DNA from: a virus
DNA: 20,008 nucleotides
IMG/VR virus record: IMGVR_UViG_3300007344_000355
Coordinates: 1-20,008 of that record
Reading direction: 5' to 3' (one strand)
Below, piece by piece: positions 15,348 through 20,008 of the stretch. A program made the position numbers and the translations under genes. A model generated the notes under the pieces. It was given only the letters and a program-made list of their open reading frames with translations. It ran no database searches and was not told the DNA's origin. The first letter of the stretch is position 1. Each line of letters begins with the position of its first letter.

Positions 15348-16058
15348 TCACCAAGTTACTGAAAAATTATTATTCTTCTTTAAAATTTGATTTATCTCAT
15401 TAAATACATTTTTACAATCCCATTCTGAACCTTTTACATATACAGCACTAGCAGGATGATTTACATAAAACTTATAATTTGTATCATTTACACAGTCTTT
15501 CCATTCTTGAGCTTGTTTACCCATATATACGTAAATCAAACCTGGATTGCCAAATGTTAAATGATCAAATAGATATGCTATAAAAGGTTTCCATATGCTA
15601 TAATGTTGTCCAACTTTACCTACAACTGTAGTTAAAGCAGTATTTAACATTAGTATACCTTGATTAGCCCATCTTGTTAAATCTGGATTATGTGATTGAC
15701 CTACTCCATCATATACAGTTCTGTTTACTGCATCTAAAATAAACTTCAAACTTGGTTGTAATTGCATTGTATTACTACAACTAAATGCAATACCATCTGC
15801 AACATCAAGTTTTGGATAAGGATCTTGCCCTACCATGATAACACTAAGTTTGTCATAAGGGCATTCTTCAAAAGCTCTGAATAACTGGCTGATTTTAGGT
15901 GTAAATCTTTGATTATCTTTTGATAATCTAATTAGCTGTTTTAATATGTTATCAAAATCATTGCTAAATATAAAAGATTTAAGAAATCCCCAACCAGAGG
16001 CTTCTACTTTTTTAAATAATTTTTGTTTAATATCTTCTATGTCTATAGTAGTTGTCAT
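15348..16058 (-). CDS. ung: Uracil-DNA glycosylase (family 1)
   Basis: This 236-aa enzyme removes uracil from DNA. It has the family 1 motifs: water-activating loop VGQDPYP (76-82, catalytic D79), GIAFS (89-93), LMLNTALTT (136-144, uracil-binding Asn139) and HPASAV (201-206, catalytic H201) in place of HPSPLS. The intercalation loop reads HPASAVYV, so the Leu of the canonical HPSPLS is replaced by Ala/Val. An N-terminal extension of about 65 residues precedes the core. It heads the minus-strand unit UDG - loader - DnaB - unknown - Sak4 - SSB and faces a divergent plus-strand gene across 31 bp, which must hold or lie near the promoter. Confidence 0.94.
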   Translation of the reverse strand: MTTTIDIEDIKQKLFKKVEASGWGFLKSFIFSNDFDNILKQLIRLSKDNQRFTPKISQLFRAFEECPYDKLSVIMVGQDPYPKLDVADGIAFSCSNTMQLQPSLKFILDAVNRTVYDGVGQSHNPDLTRWANQGILMLNTALTTVVGKVGQHYSIWKPFIAYLFDHLTFGNPGLIYVYMGKQAQEWKDCVNDTNYKFYVNHPASAVYVKGSEWDCKNVFNEINQILKKNNNFSVTW

Positions 16059-16089
16059 ATTTTTTATATCTTTGATAAAATTTGAATAA

Positions 16090-16425
16090 ATGGAAATTAA
16101 GAAAGTTAAAGAAATGAAAGATGATGCTTTACTAAATGTAAAAGTAAATAAAACTTATTACCAAATGGCAAAAGCGGCATTATTTACTCTTTTACAAGAT
16201 GTATATAGCACTGAAAAAGGTAGTCCTGATACTTTTGTAAAAGATCTTGTATCAAAAGAATACAAAGATCAAACAGATAAGGAAAGAGCTTTCTATACTT
16301 TAACTTTACTTGTTGGTGAAATAGAAAAACAAGCTGTTGAAAACGATGCTTATTTTGAAAAAGAAATTGATCCTGAAAAGTTTAAAGAAGATTTGGAAAA
16401 GAGTGAAAACTCTAGTGAAGGTTAA
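16090..16425 (+). CDS. 111-aa plus-strand hypothetical protein inside the minus-strand region
   Basis: This is the only plus-strand gene among the replication genes. The product is hydrophilic and helical: VKVNKTYYQMAKAALFTLLQ (18-37), a YTLTLLVGEIEKQAVEND segment and a C-terminus rich in Lys/Glu (DPEKFKEDLEKSENSSEG). There is no nucleotide-binding or membrane motif. The codon-like amino-acid makeup and absence of an equally good opposing frame support a real gene. It is divergent from UDG (31-bp gap) and its last 14 bases overlap the 3' end of the 119-aa minus-strand gene. Transcripts of the upstream minus-strand cluster would therefore run antisense to it. TATCTTTG at 16067-16074 resembles the Bacteroidota -7 promoter element (TAnnTTTG), but I see no matching -33 box. 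Confidence 0.65.
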   Translation: MEIKKVKEMKDDALLNVKVNKTYYQMAKAALFTLLQDVYSTEKGSPDTFVKDLVSKEYKDQTDKERAFYTLTLLVGEIEKQAVENDAYFEKEIDPEKFKEDLEKSENSSEG

Positions 16426-16771
16426 CATTATATAATTCTCCAATTTCAATACAAACCTGAATAGCTTGTGTTAACTCTTCTTTACTGCAGTCAGCAAAAG
16501 ATTTTAAATCATCTCCTACAATAAGACCTGCTTTATCTTTAACTATCAGTTTCATTTCATTGAAGCTGTATCCGCTTTCTTTTGCTAGTTCTCTAATACA
16601 TTTGTGTACTTTGTTTATTTGTGCAGTACTGCCAATAGCATCCACTAATGACATAAATACATCAACTTCTTGACCTTCAGAAAGTTTTTGAATAAATAAA
16701 TCTAAGGCAACTTTAGCTTCTTTAGAGTAAACTAGTTTACCATTCTTAACCTTTAATTTTCCTGAAAACAT
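16412..16771 (-). CDS. 119-aa protein with possible NinB/Orf-like pattern
   Basis: This is a small helical protein. The middle (KVHKCIRELAKESGYSFNEM, about 55-74) and the end (KSFADCSKEELTQAIQVCIE, about 90-109, then IGELYN) are arranged like lambda NinB/Orf-family recombination mediators. Those have a helix plus E-x-W/M-K segment followed by a (K/R)S-S..SK.E...LI…G element. The similarity is distant and judged by eye. A recombination-mediator role would suit a genome with Sak4 and SSB. It is the last of the run of small genes, overlaps the upstream gene by 26 bp and converges with the plus-strand gene, overlapping its end by 14 bp. Confidence 0.65.
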   Translation of the reverse strand: MFSGKLKVKNGKLVYSKEAKVALDLFIQKLSEGQEVDVFMSLVDAIGSTAQINKVHKCIRELAKESGYSFNEMKLIVKDKAGLIVGDDLKSFADCSKEELTQAIQVCIEIGELYNVNLH

Positions 16772-16997
16772 CTATAAGTTCTTTAACTATTTTAGGATCT
16801 AGTATTTCACAGTCTGGATCAGACATGAATACAGTCCATTCACCATCAGCTCCTACTTCATCACTTTCAGAACTATATAATACTAGATCTTGAATAAGTT
16901 CTAGATTATAATAATAGTAATCATACCCATTCTGACTTTCAGAATCAGGTATTATTTCTTTTTTAAAACCTAATGCAAGTAAATCTTTTTCAGTCAT
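16746..16997 (-). CDS. 83-aa acidic hypothetical protein
   Basis: This is a small acidic protein with an N-terminal TEKDLLALGFKKE start, a tyrosine cluster (YDYYYYN, about 25-31), a strand pair and a C-terminal helix (DPKIVKELIDVFRKIKG). The L..LGF.KE opening followed by aromatic strands is a common plan for small phage proteins of unknown role. It overlaps the upstream gene by 8 bp and the downstream gene by 26 bp, which supports coupled translation. No function can be read. Confidence 0.65.
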   Translation of the reverse strand: MTEKDLLALGFKKEIIPDSESQNGYDYYYYNLELIQDLVLYSSESDEVGADGEWTVFMSDPDCEILDPKIVKELIDVFRKIKG

Positions 16998-17403
16998 TGT
17001 TTTCTAATTTTTGTTTTTTACTCCATACTTCTTTGTTGAGAATCTTAGACTCATAGTCTTCTCTACATTTAATATAAATACTTTTTTTGATATTAAATTC
17101 TCCATGTTCTTTAATTCTTTCTTTTCTGAAAAAATTAATTACTTGAGAAGCTACAAACCAATTTTCTTCATCTTTGGATTCTAATAATCTAACAGTATTA
17201 TTAAAATTATCTTCTGACATATAATTAAGATACTGGAGTAATCTTAATTCTGCAAGAAGAATAAAAGGTTTGTATGTATTTATTTTACTACCCATTTGAT
17301 ACATATGCCATAACATATGTAAATTTTTACATTCAGGAGCATCTGTTATTTCATAATGCTCTTTACAAATCTTTTTTGATAAATTTTTTATTCTTTGTTC
17401 CAT
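16990..17403 (-). CDS. 137-aa helical hypothetical protein
   Basis: No family is recognised. The protein is basic and mostly helical, with HMLWHMYQMGSKINTYKPFI (about 29-48) followed by LLAELRLLQYLNYM. A charged C-terminal half contains FFRKERIKEHGEF and ends in KKQKLENND. Two cysteines (13 and 25) precede His residues but do not make a clear metal site. Its start lies inside the end of the 39-aa gene (16-bp overlap) and its end overlaps the 83-aa gene by 8 bp. Confidence 0.65.
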   Translation of the reverse strand: MEQRIKNLSKKICKEHYEITDAPECKNLHMLWHMYQMGSKINTYKPFILLAELRLLQYLNYMSEDNFNNTVRLLESKDEENWFVASQVINFFRKERIKEHGEFNIKKSIYIKCREDYESKILNKEVWSKKQKLENND

Positions 17404-17507
17404 GATAAAATCATATTTCTTACTTTTTTACCTAAATCCATATCATTAGGATTTTCTTTTACAAGTTTTTCAATAGAACGAATATTAGGTTTTTTCTTTT
17501 TCTTCAT
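17388..17507 (-). CDS. 39-aa basic small protein
   Basis: This short gene fills the gap between the mini-metallopeptidase gene and the 137-aa gene. It starts with ATG at 17505-17507, 23 bp inside the upstream gene, and ends with TAA at 17388-17390, 16 bp inside the downstream one. The product begins MKKKKKPNIRSIEKLVKENP and continues NDMDLGKKVRNMILSWNKE. The pattern I.KL....P.D.DLGK.VR.(M/I) looks like a conserved little helical protein seen as short ORFs in phages, which is recollection only. Without it there would be an 81-bp hole in an otherwise gap-free run of genes. Confidence 0.55.
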   Translation of the reverse strand: MKKKKKPNIRSIEKLVKENPNDMDLGKKVRNMILSWNKE

Positions 17508-17769
17508 TTAATAAAGTTTTAGTTTCAGCATTCACCTGGTCTTCTGACCAATCAGCATACTTAATATGCAGTAACTCATGAATAATATCTTCTTCTGTAA
17601 GATCTCTATCATGAAATATTACTGCACTTTTATTTTTAAAATCACGATCAATACCTATAAAGTAACAGTCTTCTGCTGGACAATCACATAGAACCTGTTC
17701 ATTGTTTAAAGGTTCTAATTCAACTGTCCAATCAGTTAACTCTAACTTCTTAAGCCATTTGTCAATCAT
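17485..17769 (-). CDS. 94-aa minimal zinc-metallopeptidase-like protein
   Basis: This very small protein carries EEDIIHELLHIKY (59-71) with an intact HExxH motif (H64, E65, H68). It is preceded by a strand pair (TDWTVELEP; SAVIFHDRDL) as in single-domain zincins. The third zinc ligand is not certain; E74-E82 region residues in DWSEDQVNAE are candidates. C28, C30 and C35 cluster in the middle. The HELLHI core is identical to that of the DUF2201-type protein at 9054-10271, although nothing else in the two proteins is alike. It may be an active peptidase, a toxin/antitoxin-type factor or a binding protein. The ATG is preceded by the repeated leader TTAAACCAAAACAAAG, and the gene overlaps its neighbours by 8 and 23 bp. 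Confidence 0.7.
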   Translation of the reverse strand: MIDKWLKKLELTDWTVELEPLNNEQVLCDCPAEDCYFIGIDRDFKNKSAVIFHDRDLTEEDIIHELLHIKYADWSEDQVNAETKTLLNEEKEKT

Positions 17770-18103
17770 CTTTGTTTTGGTTTAATTTAACAATGTCTAT
17801 TAACTTATCAAGACAAGCAAGTTCTGCTTCTTCGTAGGTTTGAAACTCAAAAGCATTAAATATATGTAGCACACCACCTATATTCATAATAAAACTTTCA
17901 TGTCCAATCCCATTTATCATGTGACCTAAGCCATATTTCTCTCTAAAAAACCTGAATACCTGTTGGTAGAGTGGTGCTTTTAATACTTCAACCATTTCTG
18001 TATAGAGATTACCTCCTCCATCATAATATCCAAAACAAGGTTCATCAAAACCAAGTTCTTTGAGTTTAATCGCCAACTCATAAGGTACAAATTCATTTTT
18101 CAT
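17762..18103 (-). CDS. 113-aa hypothetical phage protein
   Basis: The N-terminus (FVPYELAIKLKELGFDEPCF, 5-24) is followed by APLYQQVFRFFREKYGLGHM (about 43-62) and a C-terminal YEEAELACLDKLIDIVK helix. As I remember, proteins with this three-block arrangement recur in Bacteroidota prophages and plasmid-like phages, always without known function. There is no metal or nucleotide motif. The ATG is preceded by the repeated leader TTTAAACCAAAACAAAG shared with the next gene downstream. It overlaps the upstream gene by 11 bp and the downstream gene by 8 bp. Confidence 0.75.
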   Translation of the reverse strand: MKNEFVPYELAIKLKELGFDEPCFGYYDGGGNLYTEMVEVLKAPLYQQVFRFFREKYGLGHMINGIGHESFIMNIGGVLHIFNAFEFQTYEEAELACLDKLIDIVKLNQNKDD

Positions 18104-18304
18104 CTTTGTTTTGGTTTAAATAAGTACCATCTTCTTCACATTCATTACCGTTCTCATCTTCATAGCCGAGAAAATAACAAGTACAATCAGTACCATAATT
18201 ATGATTTTCATAATCTTCTTTTGTAATGATTAAGTCTTGTACACCTAACCTTACATATACTTCTTTAGCTTTCTCTTTACTCATTTTATTTATTTTGGTT
18301 TAAA
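17767..18304 (-). repeat. Three copies of a TTTAAACCAAAA leader before start codons
   Basis: On the minus strand TTTAAACCAAAA or its 11-base match occurs at 18293-18304, 18109-18120 and 17775-17785. It lies 8, 5 and 5 bases before the ATG of the 63-, 113- and 94-aa genes. Copies two and three are identical over 19 bases up to and including the ATG (18101-18119 and 17767-17785). It is probably a translation-initiation element replacing a Shine-Dalgarno sequence, or the trace of gene duplication with divergence of the coding parts. Confidence 0.7.
18093..18284 (-). CDS. 63-aa acidic hypothetical protein
   Basis: This small acidic protein has three cysteines, two of them in DCTC (33-36), and acidic loops (YEDENGNECEEDGTYL). 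The N-terminus SKEKAKEVYVRLGVQDLI forms a likely strand-helix start. Its last residues (LNQNKDEK) are encoded by the leader repeat of the next gene read in another frame. The 113-aa product ends the same way (LNQNKDD), because it also overlaps a copy of that leader. It starts 15 bp after the 37-aa gene. No function is recognised. Confidence 0.6.
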   Translation of the reverse strand: MSKEKAKEVYVRLGVQDLIITKEDYENHNYGTDCTCYFLGYEDENGNECEEDGTYLNQNKDEK

Positions 18305-18413
18305 GTTTATTTTCTTCTTTAATTTCTATTAGTAAGTTAATAGCATCTTCATAGTCACCATTTTCTATGGCAAGTATTACCATGTCTATGTCTTCTTCAG
18401 TAGTTAGTACCAT
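18300..18413 (-). CDS. 37-aa acidic helical small protein
   Basis: ATG at 18411-18413 and TAA at 18300-18302 give the product MVLTTEEDIDMVILAIENGD followed by YEDAINLLIEIKEENKL. It is acidic and predicted helical throughout. It fills the stretch between the hairpin at 18431-18452 and the 63-aa gene, and its stop codon is embedded in a copy of the TTTAAACCAAAA leader that serves the next gene. The ordered amphipathic makeup and the fit with its neighbours favour a real gene, though its small size keeps this uncertain. Confidence 0.5.
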   Translation of the reverse strand: MVLTTEEDIDMVILAIENGDYEDAINLLIEIKEENKL

Positions 18414-18426
18414 ATATTTTAAGATT

Positions 18427-18452
18427 AAAAAGGGGAGTATTAAAACTCCCCT
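18427..18452 (-). terminator. Intrinsic terminator behind the second nuclease-partner cassette
   Basis: AGGGGAGT (18431-18438) pairs with ACTCCCCT (18445-18452) around a 6-nt loop. On the minus strand it is followed by TTTTAATCTT. The upper arm is part of the last codons of the partner gene, and the stop codon lies in the loop. The next small gene starts about 17 bases beyond. Confidence 0.78.
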
Positions 18453-19057
18453 GATGGTTGAAAATGTTTGCTGTTTGTAGAATACTCTGATGCAATGCTG
18501 CTATCTAAAATTTCCCGTTCACAAGATATTATAGGCCATACTTCCTGATCTTTTAAATCAGCAATTGACCCAGGATTACTAAGACGTTCTTCCCAGCTAT
18601 CTTTTAACACCTTCGCTTTATTCATAATAAGCGGAAGAGTATAAATTTTACCAGAAAAATAGCTATTGCCTAATATTAGTTTTTTTGCTTCAGCGCTAAC
18701 TTCAGAATATAAACCTTTTATAATTAGATTATAATCAGGTATAAAATCTGAAGGAACGCTAAATACTAATATTATACAACCTCTAACTTCGTAATCATCT
18801 ATGTAATTTGGAAAAGATTGAATAGTAGAATAAAATTTATCAAACTCCACATCTCTGTAATCTCTAACTAGTAGAAATATATATCCCTTGTCATTATACT
18901 TAGTAATATTAGAATCTTTAAGGTACGCATTAAGAAATCTAGAACGAAACTTAATTCTACCCCAAGGATCTAATATATTACAGTCAAATAAACTTTTAGG
19001 TATATTCAACAATGGGAATAAAAAAGTCGCAGTTTTTGTAAATTTATTCTTTGTCAT
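18440..19057 (-). CDS. Nuclease-partner family protein, copy 2
   Basis: This 205-aa protein overlaps the second PD-(D/E)XK nuclease gene by 4 bp (ATGA). It shares with the 185-aa product at 4867-5424 an N-terminal FTKTATFLFPLLNIPKS block (residues about 6-22; copy 1 has FQKSKMFLYPLLGIKKG). It also shares a central block ending GLYSEVSAEAKKLIL (copy 1: GKYSQMSNETKSKIL), and a similar spacing to a V.KD segment and a C-terminal E-W/C region. The copy adds about 20 residues and a C-terminus rich in Ser. No catalytic residues stand out, and there is no signal or membrane segment. Together with copy 1 it defines a small family encoded immediately behind a nuclease; a regulator, inhibitor or DNA-targeting subunit would fit. 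The family is unknown to me. Confidence 0.78.
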   Translation of the reverse strand: MTKNKFTKTATFLFPLLNIPKSLFDCNILDPWGRIKFRSRFLNAYLKDSNITKYNDKGYIFLLVRDYRDVEFDKFYSTIQSFPNYIDDYEVRGCIILVFSVPSDFIPDYNLIIKGLYSEVSAEAKKLILGNSYFSGKIYTLPLIMNKAKVLKDSWEERLSNPGSIADLKDQEVWPIISCEREILDSSIASEYSTNSKHFQPSGEF

Positions 19058-20008
19058 TGATTTTTAAGTATTATATGTCCGTTATTATAATATTCCATTG
19101 GGTAATCCCATCTATCGTGTTCAACGGCATACTTATACCTATTAATAGCATCATCTAGACCTTCATATTTGCTGTTATATACAGTGCCGCCTCTAAGACC
19201 TATATCATAAACCTCAGCTGTTACTCTAAAACACATTGGATTATTATATAACTCTTTTTCTACAACTATATAAAGAAAATCATCAAGCACATAACCTTGT
19301 TCTTTGACTAATCTATACAACCAATCTTGTGATTTAAGGCCTAATGTATACATAGCAGCTTGAAAATCATAACGATACTTCCAGAATTCATATTGAAAGC
19401 CTAGTACACTTTTACTAGTAGTCTTAAAATCTATAGGAGTAATTATCTTTTTTTCATGATCTATAATAACTCTATCTAACTCGCCTTTAAATTGAAGATC
19501 TCTGTATTCAAATTCTACAACTAATTTATCTTTAATTTCTAGACTAGAAGATTTTTTAGAACTACAGTATTCTTTAGTATAAGGATCCTGGCGCATTGCA
19601 GTCACACATAACACAGCTTTAGAATATTCCTCGTTGCTTACTACTTGCCTATCTTTTGCTTCACTAAGAAATTGAAAATAACTAGAGCCTAATTCTATGA
19701 TTTTATTGACTCTAGTGTCTTCTTTCCAGTTAGGCTGATAGTTTTGATATTGACAATTTCGTAATATAAGATCTCTATATTCATTATTATTCAATGTATC
19801 AGATTCAGTTATCTCTACATTTTGTTCTTTTAGATCTCTATATACTCCCTCAACAATAGTCTTAACAGTATCAGTAACAGAAATACTATCAGGTAATACC
19901 ACAAATTTTTCATCGAATTCTGCTCTATCACTAGTTAACATTAAATCTACTATAGTGCCAAATACAAAATGAGCACCAGTGGATGATTCCATTTGGTCTC
20001 TAGCTTTC
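19054..20008 (-). CDS. PD-(D/E)XK nuclease (RecB/Cas4-like), copy 2, N-terminus outside window
   Basis: The frame stays open to the window edge (residues KARDQ precede the ATG at 19990-19992). The N-terminal S.S.INKLL-type segment of copy 1 has no counterpart here, so the true start lies beyond the window. Counting from that Met, the nuclease core has FKGELD (168-173, D173), PIDFKTTSKS (186-195; D188, K190) and QAAMY (211-215). These match FKGILD, DLKTTSK and QAALY of copy 1. The VVE.E/VVD.. strand and C-terminal YP-E-Y segment also correspond. One difference: the conserved His in GRVIH of copy 1 is Asp here (FGTIVD, D15), which may change metal binding or activity. It is followed directly by the copy 2 partner gene. 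Confidence 0.88.
   Translation of the reverse strand, partial: KARDQMESSTGAHFVFGTIVDLMLTSDRAEFDEKFVVLPDSISVTDTVKTIVEGVYRDLKEQNVEITESDTLNNNEYRDLILRNCQYQNYQPNWKEDTRVNKIIELGSSYFQFLSEAKDRQVVSNEEYSKAVLCVTAMRQDPYTKEYCSSKKSSSLEIKDKLVVEFEYRDLQFKGELDRVIIDHEKKIITPIDFKTTSKSVLGFQYEFWKYRYDFQAAMYTLGLKSQDWLYRLVKEQGYVLDDFLYIVVEKELYNNPMCFRVTAEVYDIGLRGGTVYNSKYEGLDDAINRYKYAVEHDRWDYPMEYYNNGHIILKNQ

Noticed and set aside
16067-16074. TATCTTTG as a Bacteroidota housekeeping promoter
   Set aside because: The -7 consensus fits, but no TTTG/TTG -33 box lies at the expected distance; kept only as a possibility under the plus-strand gene.
16401-16412. GAGT-GAAA-ACTC hairpin near the end of the plus-strand gene as a terminator
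   Set aside because: The stem is only 4-5 bp, lies inside coding sequence and has no T-tract after it.
1-20008. tRNA genes, CRISPR arrays, insertion sequences or attachment sites
   Set aside because: Nothing seen: no cloverleaf with CCA-type ends, no regularly spaced repeats, no transposase or integrase, and non-coding gaps are too short to hold them.

Overview
The window looks like part of the genome of a tailed phage of Bacteroidota, most probably a crAss-like phage (Crassvirales) or a close relative. The evidence is: very AT-rich DNA, start codons preceded by A/T-rich tracts with no clear Shine-Dalgarno sequence, genes packed with 1-26 bp overlaps, no ribosomal, tRNA or metabolic genes, and a phage replication and recombination gene set. 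That set comprises a family B DNA polymerase, a DnaB-type helicase, a DnaG-like primase, a Sak4-like RecA-fold ATPase, an SSB-like protein, uracil-DNA glycosylase and PD-(D/E)XK nucleases. TAA, TAG and TGA all end genes here, so stop recoding is not needed. No search could be run; the phage-group assignment is inference from gene content and layout.

Layout. (1) 1-1302, plus strand: the 3' end of a larger gene (LysM-like repeat, then a membrane helix), followed by two tiny genes coupled to it. This is probably the end of the virion/late module. (2) 1303-1336: a strong hairpin with a T-tract on the minus strand, closing the opposing minus-strand module. (3) 1343-7816, minus: an unknown acidic-tailed gene, PD-(D/E)XK nuclease, partner protein, small gene, DNA polymerase and a DUF932-like acidic-tailed protein. 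(4) Hairpin 7828-7853, then 7864-11681, minus: primase, GIY-YIG protein, VWA/metallopeptidase protein, MoxR-type AAA+ ATPase. (5) Hairpin 11701-11728, then 11748-16058, minus: UDG, possible helicase loader, DnaB helicase, unknown, Sak4-like ATPase, SSB. (6) A lone plus-strand gene at 16090-16425. (7) 16412-18413, minus: eight very small overlapping genes, including a mini zinc-peptidase and two genes under 40 aa. (8) Hairpin 18431-18452, then 18440-20008, minus: a second nuclease + partner pair, cut by the window edge.

How it fits together: DnaB helicase, a primase and a PolB ending in a canonical beta-clamp-binding peptide (QLELF) point to RNA-primed replication that borrows the host sliding clamp. 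Sak4, SSB and PD-(D/E)XK nucleases form a recombination module. UDG would protect or repair the DNA.

The most interesting item is a duplicated two-gene cassette: a PD-(D/E)XK nuclease immediately followed by a small protein of one shared, unnamed family. It occurs at 4867-6444 and again at 18440-20008 in the same order. The paired duplication suggests the small protein is a dedicated nuclease partner.
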